DNA from: Sediminibacillus massiliensis
GTDB taxonomy: Bacteria > Bacillota > Bacilli > Bacillales > Amphibacillaceae
Direction: 5' to 3'
DNA length: 64,000 nucleotides
Assembly: GCF_900156915.1 (NCBI RefSeq)
Contig: NZ_LT732535.1
Coordinates: forward strand, 765,480 to 829,479
The notes under the pieces are model-generated. The model did not search any database and had not been told where the DNA came from. It worked only from the letters and a program-made list of their open reading frames with translations. Below are positions 1 through 8,931 of the stretch, one piece after another (positions within the stretch are counted from its first letter, which is position 1; each line of letters opens with the position of its first letter). A program made the translations under genes and the position numbers.

Positions 1-2
1 TG

Positions 3-230
3 GACCATTTTTGCGAAAAAGCAGGCGTGACGAGAATCCGATTCCATGATTTGCGACACACCCACGCTTCATTATTAATCCAAGAGGGAGTCAATGTCAA
101 GATTGTGAGTGAGCGATTGGGTCACAGTGATGTGGCCATTACATTGAACACTTACACCCACTTTGATGATGATTCCAGAAGAGAAGCAGCTGAAATCTTT
201 GATTCTGTGACCAAAGCTGTGACTAACTAA
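3..230 (+). CDS. Tyrosine recombinase/integrase, C-terminal fragment (partial at window edge)
   Basis: The reading frame is open from the first bases of the window and ends with TAA at 230, so this is the C-terminal end of a larger protein. It shows the catalytic core of a phage-type tyrosine recombinase: the HDLRHTHAS box (His and the second Arg), the LGHSD segment, and the nucleophilic Tyr in LNTYTHF. Such enzymes integrate and excise phages and conjugative elements. The closest resemblance is to integrases of Gram-positive integrative elements. In B. subtilis rnc is followed by smc and ftsY, so an integrated element has probably entered beside rnc. The element itself lies outside the window. 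Family assignment is firm; the type of element is unknown. Confidence 0.9.
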   Translation, partial: DHFCEKAGVTRIRFHDLRHTHASLLIQEGVNVKIVSERLGHSDVAITLNTYTHFDDDSRREAAEIFDSVTKAVTN

Positions 231-248
231 AAGAAAAAAACGTCAGAT

Positions 249-275
249 TCCTTGCTACACAAGGACTTCAATTTT
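249..275 (+). terminator. Weak hairpin after the integrase gene
   Basis: Arms tccttg (249-254) and caagga (260-265) around a 5-nt loop are followed, after four bases, by a run of T. The stem is short and the T-run is displaced, so it is only a possible terminator for the integrase transcript. Confidence 0.35.
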
Positions 276-347
276 TGATTAATTTATTTTATCATAAAGA
301 GAAGAGTGATAGAAGGAAACAATAATCAAACGAGGAGTGTTACATAA

Positions 348-569
348 GTGAGTCTTAATGAGCCGACCCAGAAAAATATGAATATTATCGTGAATGAAAT
401 AGCCGAACACCTACAAGTCGTCAATCGTTCCATCATGAAACCAGAAGACTTTGATCTAGAAAAATACAGCGAACTTAAGTCACTAAGAGACATGTTGGTG
501 GCAAAAGGAAACTTGAGCGTTGCTGAAACCCAGGCATTCATTGAAGAATTAGCATCTCTGCGAAAGTGA
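348..569 (+). CDS. yfkK: DUF1128 / UPF0435 family protein (YfkK-like)
   Basis: A 73-residue acidic-basic helical protein of unknown function. It matches the DUF1128 family, known as YfkK in B. subtilis, in length and in its conserved ending EELASLRK and the internal LKSLRDML segment. The start is GTG at 348, preceded by an aggag ribosome site at 333-337; the first in-frame ATG, eleven codons later, would cut into the conserved N-terminus. The gene is convergent with rnc and is followed at once by a good terminator. In B. subtilis yfkK lies elsewhere, so its place between an integrase and rnc is a local rearrangement. No function can be inferred. Confidence 0.85.
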   Translation: MSLNEPTQKNMNIIVNEIAEHLQVVNRSIMKPEDFDLEKYSELKSLRDMLVAKGNLSVAETQAFIEELASLRK

Positions 570-602
570 TCGAAAATAAAAGTGCACATCTATAACGACT
601 CA

Positions 603-634
603 GGCTGGCCTTTCATAGAAAGACCAGCCTTTTT
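603..634 (+). terminator. Rho-independent terminator of yfkK
   Basis: A 12-bp stem (603-614 with 618-629, one C-A mismatch) with a 3-nt loop is followed by five T. It lies between the convergent yfkK and rnc genes. The reverse strand has no good T-run, so it serves mainly the plus strand. Confidence 0.85.
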
Positions 635-637
635 AAG

Positions 638-1321
638 TCATGTATTGTAACTGTCCAGGGCTTTTTTGGCAGCCCTTTGTTCAGCCTCTTTTTTTGTACG
701 GCCTACCCCGGTTCCGGCAACCTGGTTGTGAATAAGCACATCTGCCACGAACTCACGATTATGTGCCGGGCCTCTTTCTTCGCTTATTGAATAGACGATA
801 ACGCCGTTTTTGCTTCTTTGAACAAGCTCTTGTAATTGGCTTTTGTAATCCATCGCATGCGAAAAAGCACCTTTACTGATTTTCGGGTACACATATTTTT
901 CCAGGAAATTAATCGATACATCGAATCCTTGATCCAAATACAATGCTCCTATGAATGCTTCGAATACATCGGCAAGAAGAGCAGGCCTGCTTCTTCCCCC
1001 GGTCATTTCTTCTCCTTTACCCAACAATATGAAAGCCCCAAAATCCAAGTCAGTTGCAAAACTGACCAAGGAAGGCTCACATACAATGGAAGCCCGGAAC
1101 TTAGTCAATTCCCCCTCTTCCATGTTTGGATATTCCCGGAACAAATACTGGGACACTCCCAATTCGAGAACAGCATCTCCCAGGAATTCGAGCCGTTCAT
1201 TATCCTGAAATTGCTTTTTTCGATGCTCATTCACATAAGATGAATGGGTAAATGCTTGCTTAAGCAACTTTTCATTGTGGAATTCGATACCGAGTTTTTG
1301 CTGTAATTGCGAGAAATTCAT
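638..1321 (-). CDS. rnc: Ribonuclease III
   Basis: A 227-residue endonuclease that cleaves double-stranded RNA in rRNA precursors and structured mRNAs. The catalytic domain carries the signature [10 protein letters not shown] at residues 41-50, with the acidic metal-binding residues. A double-stranded RNA-binding domain occupies about residues 157-225 and ends in the typical [13 protein letters not shown] helix. Length equals that of other Bacillus enzymes (rncS). The ATG start at 1321 follows a ggaggtgg ribosome site. It is the last gene of the fapR-plsX-fabD-fabG-acpP-rnc series, separated from acpP by 121 bp that contain a hairpin. smc and ftsY, its usual downstream neighbours, are missing here. 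Confidence 0.97.
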   Translation of the reverse strand: MNFSQLQQKLGIEFHNEKLLKQAFTHSSYVNEHRKKQFQDNERLEFLGDAVLELGVSQYLFREYPNMEEGELTKFRASIVCEPSLVSFATDLDFGAFILLGKGEEMTGGRSRPALLADVFEAFIGALYLDQGFDVSINFLEKYVYPKISKGAFSHAMDYKSQLQELVQRSKNGVIVYSISEERGPAHNREFVADVLIHNQVAGTGVGRTKKEAEQRAAKKALDSYNT

Positions 1322-1364
1322 CTCTCCACCTCCCGATCCTGGAAAGGATATAAATATATACAGA

Positions 1365-1387
1365 AAGTCCCGCTATAAGCGAGACTT
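1365..1387 (-). promoter_or_regulatory. Hairpin in the rnc leader
   Basis: Arms aagtcccgct (1365-1374) and agcgagactt (1378-1387) form a 10-bp stem with one wobble and a 3-nt loop, about 43 bp upstream of the rnc start. It is not followed by a T-run on the minus strand, so it is not a classical terminator. It could be a processing or autoregulatory site for RNase III, as known for rnc leaders in other bacteria. That role is inference. Confidence 0.5.
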
Positions 1388-1442
1388 CCGTTTTGTAAAT
1401 TGTAAACTAAGTAGTAAAACACAAAGATATTCTGTACATGTA

Positions 1443-1676
1443 TTATTGAATGCTGTTTATGTAATTAACAGCATCACCTACTGTTTCAATTTTCTCCGCT
1501 TCTTCATCGGAAATTTCCATGTCGAACTCATCTTCAAGTTCCATTACTAGTTCAACCACATCCAATGAATCTGCTTCTAAATCGTCCTTGAAAGAAGCTT
1601 CCATTGTTACTTTGGACTCTTCTACATCTAAACGATCTACTACAATTTTCTTTACGCGATCAAAAGTATCTGCCAT
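1443..1676 (-). CDS. acpP: Acyl carrier protein
   Basis: A 77-residue, strongly acidic four-helix carrier of growing fatty acyl chains. The phosphopantetheine attachment serine is Ser37 in the DSLD motif, followed by the recognition helix [12 protein letters not shown]. Length and motif are standard for AcpA/AcpP. The ATG at 1676 follows an aaagggggtg ribosome site. It follows fabG by 96 bp and precedes rnc, the same order as in B. subtilis. It receives malonyl groups from FabD and presents 3-ketoacyl chains to FabG, both encoded just upstream. Confidence 0.97.
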   Translation of the reverse strand: MADTFDRVKKIVVDRLDVEESKVTMEASFKDDLEADSLDVVELVMELEDEFDMEISDEEAEKIETVGDAVNYINSIQ

Positions 1677-1772
1677 CGCAATTCACCCCCTTTCAAAGTA
1701 TTACATTCAAAATTTCAGCTGCAAGGACTGGCTTCCCGGCAAACTCAGGAATTACCAGTAGTCACCACAGCG

Positions 1773-2516
1773 TTACATGACCATTCCACCATCGACATGG
1801 ATAGTCTGCCCAGTAATATAATTGGCATCATCAGAGGCCAAGAAACGTACTACGCGCGCTACATCTTCCCCTTTTCCCAATTTGGAAAGGGGGATCATTT
1901 GAAGCATGCCTTCTTTTTGTTCATCTGATAACTGGTCTGTCATATCAGTTTCGATGAATCCAGGTGCAACTGCATTTACGAGAATATTTCTGGAAGCCAG
2001 TTCTTTAGCTGTAGACTTGGTCAATCCGATAACCCCAGCCTTGGCTGCAACATAATTAGCTTGCCCGGGATTTCCGCTGACCCCGACTATTGAAGCAATA
2101 TTGATGATTCTGCCGCTCTTCTGCTTCATCATTTGTCGTGTAACCCCTTTGGTACACAAAAATACACCTTTCAGGTTGGTATCGATGACCTGATCAAATT
2201 CTTCTTCTTTCATACGCATCAACAAGTTATCTTTCGTAATTCCGGCGTTGTTTACCAATATGTCAAGAGAGCCGAACTCCCCTACCACTGATTTAATCAT
2301 GGCAGTCACTTCTTCTTGGTTTGATACATCTGCTTTTATTGCAAATGCTTTTGAACCTGCACGCTCAATCTCGTCAACAACTTGTTGTGCCTTTTCTTCG
2401 TTTCCAGCATAATTGACGGCAATATTCGCTCCTTGTTTTGCCAGTTCAACTGCTATAGCTCTTCCAATCCCACGTGACGCTCCTGTGACAAGAGCTGCTT
2501 TTCCTTCTAATAACAT
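1773..2516 (-). CDS. fabG: 3-oxoacyl-[acyl-carrier-protein] reductase
   Basis: A 247-residue short-chain dehydrogenase that reduces 3-ketoacyl-ACP with NADPH in fatty acid elongation. The Rossmann glycine motif TGASRGIG lies at residues 11-18. The catalytic tetrad is Asn114, Ser142, Tyr155 and Lys159, all present. The C-terminus ends in the usual [12 protein letters not shown]. Its ATG overlaps the fabD stop by one base (TGATG), which implies translational coupling, with an aaggagg site inside the end of fabD. Position between fabD and acpP supports the FabG assignment over other short-chain dehydrogenases. Confidence 0.97.
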   Translation of the reverse strand: MLLEGKAALVTGASRGIGRAIAVELAKQGANIAVNYAGNEEKAQQVVDEIERAGSKAFAIKADVSNQEEVTAMIKSVVGEFGSLDILVNNAGITKDNLLMRMKEEEFDQVIDTNLKGVFLCTKGVTRQMMKQKSGRIINIASIVGVSGNPGQANYVAAKAGVIGLTKSTAKELASRNILVNAVAPGFIETDMTDQLSDEQKEGMLQMIPLSKLGKGEDVARVVRFLASDDANYITGQTIHVDGGMVM

Positions 2517-3460
2517 CAGGATTCCTCCTTATACCATTCGACGAACTCGCTCAAGGATTCCAAGTCCTGAACCGAAAAAGTTTTCATACGCCTATCTATC
2601 TTTTTCACTAATCCTGTCAAGACTTTACCATTGCCAATTTCTACGATTGCATCAATGTCTTCTTTTATCATATTCTCCACTATCTCTTGAAATCTGACCG
2701 GAGAATACAATTGCTGAATCAACAATTCCGGAATTTCTTGTTTGTCTATGACCGGTTGTGCCGTTACATTGGCATAGACAGGTACTTCGGCATTATCGAA
2801 CGCAGCATTCTGCAGCGCTGACTTGAATTCCTCTGTAGCAGGTTTCATGAGCTGTGAGTGAAAAGGTCCGCTCACATTCAAGGGAAGGACACGCTTAATG
2901 CCAGCTTCCTTCAAATCCTCCGCAGCCTTGTCGATGCCTGTCTTTGTCCCTGAAATGACAACTTGCCCCGGGCAATTCAAATTAGCTACCTGGACAGTCT
3001 GACCATTTTCTCTTATGTTTTTCAGCACCTGTTCAATTGTTTCCAATTCTCCTCCAAGTACCGCTGCCATTGCACCCTTGCCTTCCGGGTAAGCTTTCTC
3101 CATTAATTGGCCTCTATGCCTTACCAATGGAAGAGCATCCTTTATCGTCAAAGCTCCAGCAGCTACAAGTGCGCTATATTCACCAAGACTGTGACCGGCT
3201 GTCATGACCGGACGTACACCTTCTTTTTTGAGGATGTCACTTAACAGGACACTTGTCAATAATAAGGCAGGCTGAGCATTCTCCGTTTTGGTAAGTGTTT
3301 CTTTTGGCCCCTCGAACATAATGGAGGTCAATGAAATTCCACATACCTCATCAGCATAATCAAAATATTCGTTTGTGTCACTCACTTGTTCATAAATATC
3401 TTTTCCCATTCCCACACTTTGAGAACCTTGTCCGGGAAAAACGAAAGCGACTCGCTTCAT
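2516..3460 (-). CDS. fabD: Malonyl-CoA:ACP transacylase
   Basis: A 314-residue acyltransferase that moves malonyl from CoA to acyl carrier protein, the commitment to elongation. The N-terminal FVFPGQGSQ segment and the nucleophile elbow GHSLGE, with Ser91, are diagnostic; the catalytic His is in the later GPFHSQLM segment. The gene begins 4 bp after the plsX stop and overlaps fabG by one base. It is part of the FapR-controlled operon, so its expression should rise when malonyl-CoA accumulates. Confidence 0.97.
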   Translation of the reverse strand: MKRVAFVFPGQGSQSVGMGKDIYEQVSDTNEYFDYADEVCGISLTSIMFEGPKETLTKTENAQPALLLTSVLLSDILKKEGVRPVMTAGHSLGEYSALVAAGALTIKDALPLVRHRGQLMEKAYPEGKGAMAAVLGGELETIEQVLKNIRENGQTVQVANLNCPGQVVISGTKTGIDKAAEDLKEAGIKRVLPLNVSGPFHSQLMKPATEEFKSALQNAAFDNAEVPVYANVTAQPVIDKQEIPELLIQQLYSPVRFQEIVENMIKEDIDAIVEIGNGKVLTGLVKKIDRRMKTFSVQDLESLSEFVEWYKEES

Positions 3461-3464
3461 TCTG

Positions 3465-4469
3465 CTACTCCTCCTCGTTCGTCAAATCAATCTTCCCTAT
3501 TGTATCTTCTATCATGGTTGTCACATTTTGTTCAACCATGTGACGTGCTTGATTAATTGCATTGTATATGGCCCTGGCATTAGAGGAACCATGAGCTTTT
3601 ATAACAGGAGCCGACAAACCGAATAAACCAGCACCGCCATATTCCGAATAATCCAATTTGGCTTTCAGACCCTTCAGGTCAGACTTGACCAGACCAGCAG
3701 CAAGCTTTGTTTTCATATTACTCATAAAAGTCTCTTTCATCATATGGAACATCATCATGGCCGTGCCTTCGATTGTTTTCAACGCAACATTTCCGGTAAA
3801 GCCGTCAGTGACCACAACATCAGCGGCACCTTCCAGCAAATCCCTTGCTTCTACATTGCCGATGAAGTTGACAGGTGAGTCCTTTAATAGTTCAAAAGCC
3901 TTTTTGGATAGATCGTTCCCTTTTCCATCTTCTGTCCCGACATTCAACAGACCTACCTTCGGGTTATCTATCTGACGTACTTTTTCCGAATAGATAGAAC
4001 CCATAACGGCATATTGAACCAGATGTCTCGGTTTGGCATCGACGTTTGCTCCAACGTCTAACAGCAAAAAGCCTCTGCCATCCAGTGTTGGCAATGTGGG
4101 ACTTAATGCCGGCCTTTCTATACCTTTTATCCTTCCCACGACAAATAACCCTGCACTCATCAAAGCACCAGTATTACCAGCCGATATACAGGCATCCGCC
4201 CTCTTTTCTTTCACTTCGTTCGCCATCATTACAAGGGAGGAATTTTTTTTTCGCTTTACTGCCCGGACAGGTTCATCCTCTCCGGTGATTACTTCTTTTG
4301 TATGTATGATGTTGATCCTGGAACTATCACCCAACAATGGTGATATCTTTGTTTCATCCCCGATCAAAGTAATTTCGATATCTTTCATTTCCTTGGCGGC
4401 TTCCAATGCACCCTGAACTATTTCTTTTGGAGCATGGTCGCCGCCCATGGCGTCAATCGCTATTTTCAT
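3465..4469 (-). CDS. plsX: Phosphate acyltransferase PlsX
   Basis: A 334-residue enzyme that makes acyl-phosphate from acyl-ACP, the donor for PlsY in phospholipid synthesis. It begins with the conserved [14 protein letters not shown] at 4469, preceded by an aaaggag site. An in-frame extension upstream to 4583 lies within fapR and has no family resemblance, so I set the start at 4469. Other conserved segments are SAGNTGALM and the GGAGLFGL loop. The gene overlaps the end of fapR by 17 bp. PlsX links fatty acid synthesis to membrane lipid supply and acts at the membrane surface. Confidence 0.96.
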   Translation of the reverse strand: MKIAIDAMGGDHAPKEIVQGALEAAKEMKDIEITLIGDETKISPLLGDSSRINIIHTKEVITGEDEPVRAVKRKKNSSLVMMANEVKEKRADACISAGNTGALMSAGLFVVGRIKGIERPALSPTLPTLDGRGFLLLDVGANVDAKPRHLVQYAVMGSIYSEKVRQIDNPKVGLLNVGTEDGKGNDLSKKAFELLKDSPVNFIGNVEARDLLEGAADVVVTDGFTGNVALKTIEGTAMMMFHMMKETFMSNMKTKLAAGLVKSDLKGLKAKLDYSEYGGAGLFGLSAPVIKAHGSSNARAIYNAINQARHMVEQNVTTMIEDTIGKIDLTNEEE

Positions 4470-5046
4470 TACTTGATTCTCCTTTATAATCAGTGGAACG
4501 AAACATTGTAAACACCCCCGAGAAGACCTTCTCGGTACCGACAAAGCTTTCCACTTCCACAGCAGTCCTTCCTTTCCTGTCATTTCCTGCTGCAGTCGCT
4601 TTGGCTACCACTCTTTCCCCTTGTTTAACCTGGCGTGTAAACTTGATATCTGCCCGGGCCGTCAAGGCAAGTTCATCATCGATGACCGCCACGGCTAGTG
4701 AATTGGCTTGGGCGAACAAATGATGCCCCCGGGCGATCCGATTCCTGGAAAAGACATGTTCAGGTCCGATATCCAATATGGAAATGGCCCGTTTATCCAG
4801 TTCAAGGTCGACAACCTGTCCGATTATTTCATCTATCGGGAGCGCCTTTACGGTTTCGTTCCATTGATGGGTGGCAACAGATTTAATCCGTTCACGCAAT
4901 TCGGGTATAGATAACTCCATGCGATCTAAACGAATCGTTTGAATACTGACAGAAAATTTCCCAGCCAGCTCTTCGTCTGTTGTAAAGGGCATTTCTTCAA
5001 TAGTCTTTTTAAGAAGATTCTGCCTCTCCTTTTTATTTCTCTTCAT
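4453..5046 (-). CDS. fapR: Fatty acid and phospholipid biosynthesis repressor FapR
   Basis: A 197-residue repressor with an N-terminal DeoR-like helix-turn-helix (about residues 1-60, including [20 protein letters not shown]) and a C-terminal hot-dog thioesterase-like domain that binds malonyl-CoA. When malonyl-CoA is high the repressor leaves its operators. The start is taken at 5046 (MKRNKKERQ). A longer frame to 5112 would run through the operator and the promoter, so it is not the real start. The gene carries its own operator (5063-5079) and is autoregulated, as in B. subtilis. Confidence 0.96.
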   Translation of the reverse strand: MKRNKKERQNLLKKTIEEMPFTTDEELAGKFSVSIQTIRLDRMELSIPELRERIKSVATHQWNETVKALPIDEIIGQVVDLELDKRAISILDIGPEHVFSRNRIARGHHLFAQANSLAVAVIDDELALTARADIKFTRQVKQGERVVAKATAAGNDRKGRTAVEVESFVGTEKVFSGVFTMFRSTDYKGESSNENSD

Positions 5047-5062
5047 GGCTCCACCGTCCAAA

Positions 5063-5079
5063 TTAAGACTAGGTACTAA
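5063..5079 (-). promoter_or_regulatory. FapR operator
   Basis: The minus strand reads ttagtacctagtcttaa, which equals the 17-bp FapR site known from the B. subtilis fapR promoter. It lies between the predicted -10 box and the fapR start codon, where bound repressor would block initiation. Confidence 0.93.
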
Positions 5080-5083
5080 TAGT

Positions 5084-5112
5084 AATATATAATACCAATT
5101 CCATTTATGCAA
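5084..5112 (-). promoter_or_regulatory. SigA-type promoter of the fapR-plsX operon
   Basis: On the minus strand a -35 box ttgcat (5107-5112) and a -10 box tatatt (5084-5089) are separated by 17 bp, directly downstream of recG and directly upstream of the FapR operator. Confidence 0.8.
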
Positions 5113-5130
5113 GTAATTGTACAGCGGAAC

Positions 5131-7170
5131 TCAATCCAATGTTTTACCTTTCATTATTACATCTGCTTCAATTTCTTCCCTTATATATTGGTATGCCCCA
5201 TCATTCTCTAGTGCATTCGATTGGATGATTTCCTGTGCATCTTTTCGCGCGGTTTCCAATGCTCGATAATCATGGACCATGTCTCCGACCTTGAACTCGG
5301 GTATTCCGCTCTGCTTTCTGCCAAAAAAGTCACCAGGACCTCTTAACTTTAAATCCTGCTCAGACAATTCAAACCCATTGGAGGTTTCTGTCATTATCCG
5401 CATTCTCTCTTTACCGACTTCGCCCTTCGGATCAGCAAGTAAAATACAATAACTTTGTGCGTCTCCTCTTCCTACCCTGCCCCGCAGCTGGTGAAGTTGT
5501 GATAAGCCGAATCTCTCCGCATCATAAATGACCATGATGGTAGCATTAGGGACATTGACTCCCACTTCGACTACTGTAGTGGATACAAGGACTTGGATTT
5601 GATTGGAAGCGAAGCTCTTCATGACCTCCTCTTTCTCATCCGCATGCAGTCTGCCATGCATTAAGCCCACTTGGAAATCATCAGCGAAATAGTGGACAAG
5701 CTGGTTGTACACATCAACAGCATTTTGAATGTCAAGCTTTTCTGATTCCTCTATCAATGGACATATGACATATGCCTGATGCCCAGCGCTGATTTCCTTC
5801 GATATAAATTGCAAAACCCTGTCCAGCATATTTTCTTTCACCCAATAAGTTTCTACTTCTTTTCTTCCTGAAGGCATTTCATCGATCACGGACACATCCA
5901 TATCTCCGAAGGCAGTGATTGCCAGGGTCCTCGGAATCGGTGTAGCTGTCATGAACAGGACATCCGGGTTGAGGCCTTTGTCGCGCAGAACTCTTCTTTG
6001 CTCTACTCCAAACCGGTGCTGCTCATCTACAATTACCAAACCCAAATCCGAAAAAAATACTTCATCCTGAATCAACGCATGTGTTCCGACAATGACATCC
6101 GCTTCCCGTTCCTTAATTTGACGCAGTATCTCATTTCTTCTTTTTCCTTTTACAGATCCCGTTAACAAGACAACCTTGGCAGTGTCTCCGAACATGGAAG
6201 AAAGGGAATCATAGTGCTGTTCAGCAAGAATCTCAGTCGGAACCATAAGCGCACCTTGTTTACCTGCAGTCAATGCAGCAAATAATCCAATAGCTGCCAC
6301 TGCAGTTTTGCCCGATCCCACATCGCCTTGTAGCAGCCGATTCATACGATATGGAGACTTCATATCTGAAAGAATCTCTTCCAAAGAATGTTTTTGTGCC
6401 CCTGTCAATCGAAAAGGAAGGCGATGGACGAATTGTTCTACTTTCCGATCATCGAAATTTTGGGCATTACCCATAGTCGCTTCTTTCTTTCTCTTTCTAA
6501 GCAACTGCATTTTTAATTGAAAAAGCAAAAATTCTTCATACGTGAACCTTCTCCTGGCATGCTTTAAATGCTGATGAGTCGGCGGGAAATGCATATGCCT
6601 TACTGCTTCTTTTCTTTCTGGGAGCTTATAGGATGCCAAATAATCGGCAGGCAAAATTTCATTTAACTGATCTAAATATTCAGTGAGTGCGGAGGACACA
6701 GCTTTTTTTATCTGCAAGCTGGTAAGGTTTCCTTTGACAGCGTAAACGGGCTGAATCGGAATCTGGCTTTTTGCAGCCCCTTTTTTATAATTACTAACAG
6801 TTATTTGCAATCTATGTTGATCCCATTTTCCTGTAACAGTCACTTTATCTCCTGCTTGCAGTTGCTTTTTGGCAAAAGCCCTGTTGAACATAACCGCTTT
6901 AACTACCACGTGTTCCACTTGCAAATTCATCGTCAGCCGTGATTTTCTTTTTCCATAAAAAGAAAGGGAGGGTTGACCAATGACCTCCCCTTCAATCGTC
7001 ACTTTATCTTCATGAACTAATTCACTCAGAGGTTTTATTTCATAAACATCGTAACGGGCGGGGAAATAAAGAAGCAAGTCTCTTACTGTTTCAATTCCAA
7101 GTCCGTTCAATTCCTCTTGTAACTTCTCCCCAATTCCCTTTACTTGATTAACGGGTTGATTAAGCAACAT
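5131..7170 (-). CDS. recG: ATP-dependent DNA helicase RecG
   Basis: A 679-residue helicase that remodels stalled replication forks and branch-migrates Holliday junctions. An N-terminal wedge/OB domain (about residues 60-150) precedes two helicase domains: Walker A GDVGSGKT near residue 285, DEQH box in VDEQHRFG, motif III MTATPIPRTLA, and motif VI QLRGRVGRG. Length is that of the family (682 in B. subtilis). The gene begins 15 bp after sdaAA and ends just before the fapR promoter, so it is the last gene of the sda transcript. Confidence 0.97.
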   Translation of the reverse strand: MLLNQPVNQVKGIGEKLQEELNGLGIETVRDLLLYFPARYDVYEIKPLSELVHEDKVTIEGEVIGQPSLSFYGKRKSRLTMNLQVEHVVVKAVMFNRAFAKKQLQAGDKVTVTGKWDQHRLQITVSNYKKGAAKSQIPIQPVYAVKGNLTSLQIKKAVSSALTEYLDQLNEILPADYLASYKLPERKEAVRHMHFPPTHQHLKHARRRFTYEEFLLFQLKMQLLRKRKKEATMGNAQNFDDRKVEQFVHRLPFRLTGAQKHSLEEILSDMKSPYRMNRLLQGDVGSGKTAVAAIGLFAALTAGKQGALMVPTEILAEQHYDSLSSMFGDTAKVVLLTGSVKGKRRNEILRQIKEREADVIVGTHALIQDEVFFSDLGLVIVDEQHRFGVEQRRVLRDKGLNPDVLFMTATPIPRTLAITAFGDMDVSVIDEMPSGRKEVETYWVKENMLDRVLQFISKEISAGHQAYVICPLIEESEKLDIQNAVDVYNQLVHYFADDFQVGLMHGRLHADEKEEVMKSFASNQIQVLVSTTVVEVGVNVPNATIMVIYDAERFGLSQLHQLRGRVGRGDAQSYCILLADPKGEVGKERMRIMTETSNGFELSEQDLKLRGPGDFFGRKQSGIPEFKVGDMVHDYRALETARKDAQEIIQSNALENDGAYQYIREEIEADVIMKGKTLD

Positions 7171-7185
7171 CTTTCACTCTTTTCT

Positions 7186-8061
7186 TTAAGAAGTTCCATA
7201 TATCTTTGCTTCGATCGCACGGCCGGTAGGAGTTGCAGCCAATCCACCCTCAGCTGTTTCTTTATGTGCAGTCGGCATGGCTTTTCCTATTCTGTACATC
7301 GCACCTATTACTTCATCACACGGTATCCTGCTTGTGATACCGGCAAGCGCCATATCGGCGGATACGATAGCATTGGATGCACCGGCTGCGTTTCTTTTCA
7401 CACAAGGCACCTCCACTAAACCTGCTACAGGATCACAGACCAACCCCAGCATATTTTTCAGAGTGATCGCAAAGGCTTCTGCACTTTGTTGTGGAGTTCC
7501 TCCCGCCATCTCGACTACCGCTGCTGATGCCATAGCCGCAGCTGAACCAACTTCTGCCTGGCATCCGCCGGCCGCCCCGGAAATCGAGGCATTGTTAGCA
7601 ACAACAAAACCGAAAGCTCCCGAAGTGAACAAAAATCTGATCATATCCTCTCTGGAAGGATTTAGCCTGTTTTTGACGGCAAACAATGCACCCGGAACAC
7701 ATCCTGCACTGCCAGCAGTAGGCGTTGCACAAATTGTCCCCATTGCCGCATTCACTTCGTTGGTGGCCACTGCTTTGCTTACGGCGTCAAGCAGTAAATG
7801 ACCGGACAAAGGCTGCTTATCCTTCATGTAATTCTGCAATAGTACAGCATCCCCGCCTGTTAGTCCAGAATGTGAGCGGACCCCTTTCAAGCCTTCTTCG
7901 ACAGCATTCTCCATTACTTTTAAATTTTTCTCCATCTGCTCCATAATCTCTCTGCGTGATTTATCCCGTACATCCATTTCCTGTCTGATCATCACTTCAG
8001 ATATCCTGATATTTTCCTTTTCGGCTATTTCCACCAATTCTGATACATTCCGAAACATCAT
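7186..8061 (-). CDS. sdaAA: L-serine dehydratase, iron-sulfur-dependent, alpha subunit
   Basis: A 291-residue subunit of the enzyme that deaminates L-serine to pyruvate and ammonia using a 4Fe-4S cluster. The cluster cysteines are seen in CVPGALFA and in the CDPVAGLVEVPC segment. Glycine-alanine-rich stretches (GAAGGCQAEVGSAAAMAS) are typical. It forms a pair with sdaAB upstream (76 bp gap); together they make the two-subunit Bacillus type of the enzyme. The ATG has a gggag site. The same gene order sdaAB-sdaAA-recG occurs in B. subtilis. Confidence 0.96.
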   Translation of the reverse strand: MMFRNVSELVEIAEKENIRISEVMIRQEMDVRDKSRREIMEQMEKNLKVMENAVEEGLKGVRSHSGLTGGDAVLLQNYMKDKQPLSGHLLLDAVSKAVATNEVNAAMGTICATPTAGSAGCVPGALFAVKNRLNPSREDMIRFLFTSGAFGFVVANNASISGAAGGCQAEVGSAAAMASAAVVEMAGGTPQQSAEAFAITLKNMLGLVCDPVAGLVEVPCVKRNAAGASNAIVSADMALAGITSRIPCDEVIGAMYRIGKAMPTAHKETAEGGLAATPTGRAIEAKIYGTS

Positions 8062-8137
8062 TGTACAAGCTCCCTTCCATCAGGAATCAAATGGCAGAAT
8101 GGCGACATTCTCCATGCCTGACTAGATGTGATTTCTA

Positions 8138-8800
8138 TTAATCCACTATTTTGGCAATCTGCAAAATATGAGCGGCATCCTCCAGCTCTTTTAATATATG
8201 GTCATCCACGTTTTGATCCACTTCTATTACCATTAATGCTTCTTTACCTATATCTTTTCTCGATACTTCCATCCTGCCAATATTGATTTCATATTTTGCG
8301 AGTATTTGCGTCACTGAGGCAATTGCCCCGAACCTGTCATTATGCATGACAAGAACAGCAGGATGATTACCTGACAATCTTAGCTCAAAACCATTTAATT
8401 CCGTTATCTCTGCTTTGCCGCCCCCGATGGAAATACCGACCAATTCTTGTTCTTCTTTTCCGTCACCTATTCTTATCCGAGCCGTATTAGGATGTTCAGT
8501 CGCTGCTTCGTCTTCATGAAAACGGATTTGCATGCCTTTCTCTTTTGCGATTTCCAAAGATTTTCCGATTCTTTTGTCATCTGTATCGAAATCGAGCAAA
8601 CCTCCGACAATTGCGACATCAGTACCATGTCCTCTGTACGTTTTAGCAAAGGAGCCATACAAATGGATTTCAGCCCACACGGGTTCTTTGCCAAACAATG
8701 TACGGGCAGCCCTTCCGATACGGGCTGCTCCGGCTGTATGGGAACTGGAGGGACCAATCATGACCGGACCTATAATATCAAATACTGATTTGTATTTCAT
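8138..8800 (-). CDS. sdaAB: L-serine dehydratase, iron-sulfur-dependent, beta subunit
   Basis: A 220-residue partner of SdaAA. The N-terminal part carries the GPSSSHTAGAARIGR motif of the serine dehydratase beta chain. The C-terminal 75 or so residues form an ACT domain (AIASVTQILAKYEINIGRMEV), likely an amino-acid-binding regulatory module. The ATG at 8800 follows an aaaggagagg site. A 17-bp-spaced promoter lies directly upstream, so this is the first gene of sdaAB-sdaAA-recG. Confidence 0.96.
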   Translation of the reverse strand: MKYKSVFDIIGPVMIGPSSSHTAGAARIGRAARTLFGKEPVWAEIHLYGSFAKTYRGHGTDVAIVGGLLDFDTDDKRIGKSLEIAKEKGMQIRFHEDEAATEHPNTARIRIGDGKEEQELVGISIGGGKAEITELNGFELRLSGNHPAVLVMHNDRFGAIASVTQILAKYEINIGRMEVSRKDIGKEALMVIEVDQNVDDHILKELEDAAHILQIAKIVD

Positions 8801-8835
8801 ATAATCACATCCTCTCCTTTTCTATTTTAAAACTA

Positions 8836-8864
8836 TTTATCGCGGCATTCCACACTCCAGTCAA
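8836..8864 (-). promoter_or_regulatory. Promoter of sdaAB-sdaAA-recG
   Basis: The minus strand has ttgact (8859-8864), a 17-bp spacer and gataaa (8836-8841), ending about 35 bp before the sdaAB start. It lies after the yloV terminator, which supports a separate transcription unit. Confidence 0.7.
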
Positions 8865-8889
8865 AAAAGACCCCTAAAAGTGAGGCATG

Positions 8890-8919
8890 ACAAAACCCTC
8901 TTCTACTTGACAGAGGGTT
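8890..8919 (-). terminator. Terminator of the yloU-yloV transcript
   Basis: Arms aaccctct (8894-8901) and agagggtt (8912-8919) form a perfect 8-bp stem. On the minus strand it is followed by a short, broken T-run (ttttg). It starts 12 bp after the yloV stop. Confidence 0.7.
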
Positions 8920-8931
8920 CTTAGTTTCAAA

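Noticed and set aside
836-1243. 135-codon plus-strand frame
   Set aside because: Antisense to rnc; the rnc motifs show which strand codes.
4470-4583. Longer N-terminus for plsX
   Set aside because: It lies in fapR, lacks family similarity, and the internal ATG has a clear ribosome site. The same reasoning shortened fapR, rpe, coaBC, remA, pyrB, pyrC, pyrR, murD, divIB, ylxW, pgeF and rqcH.
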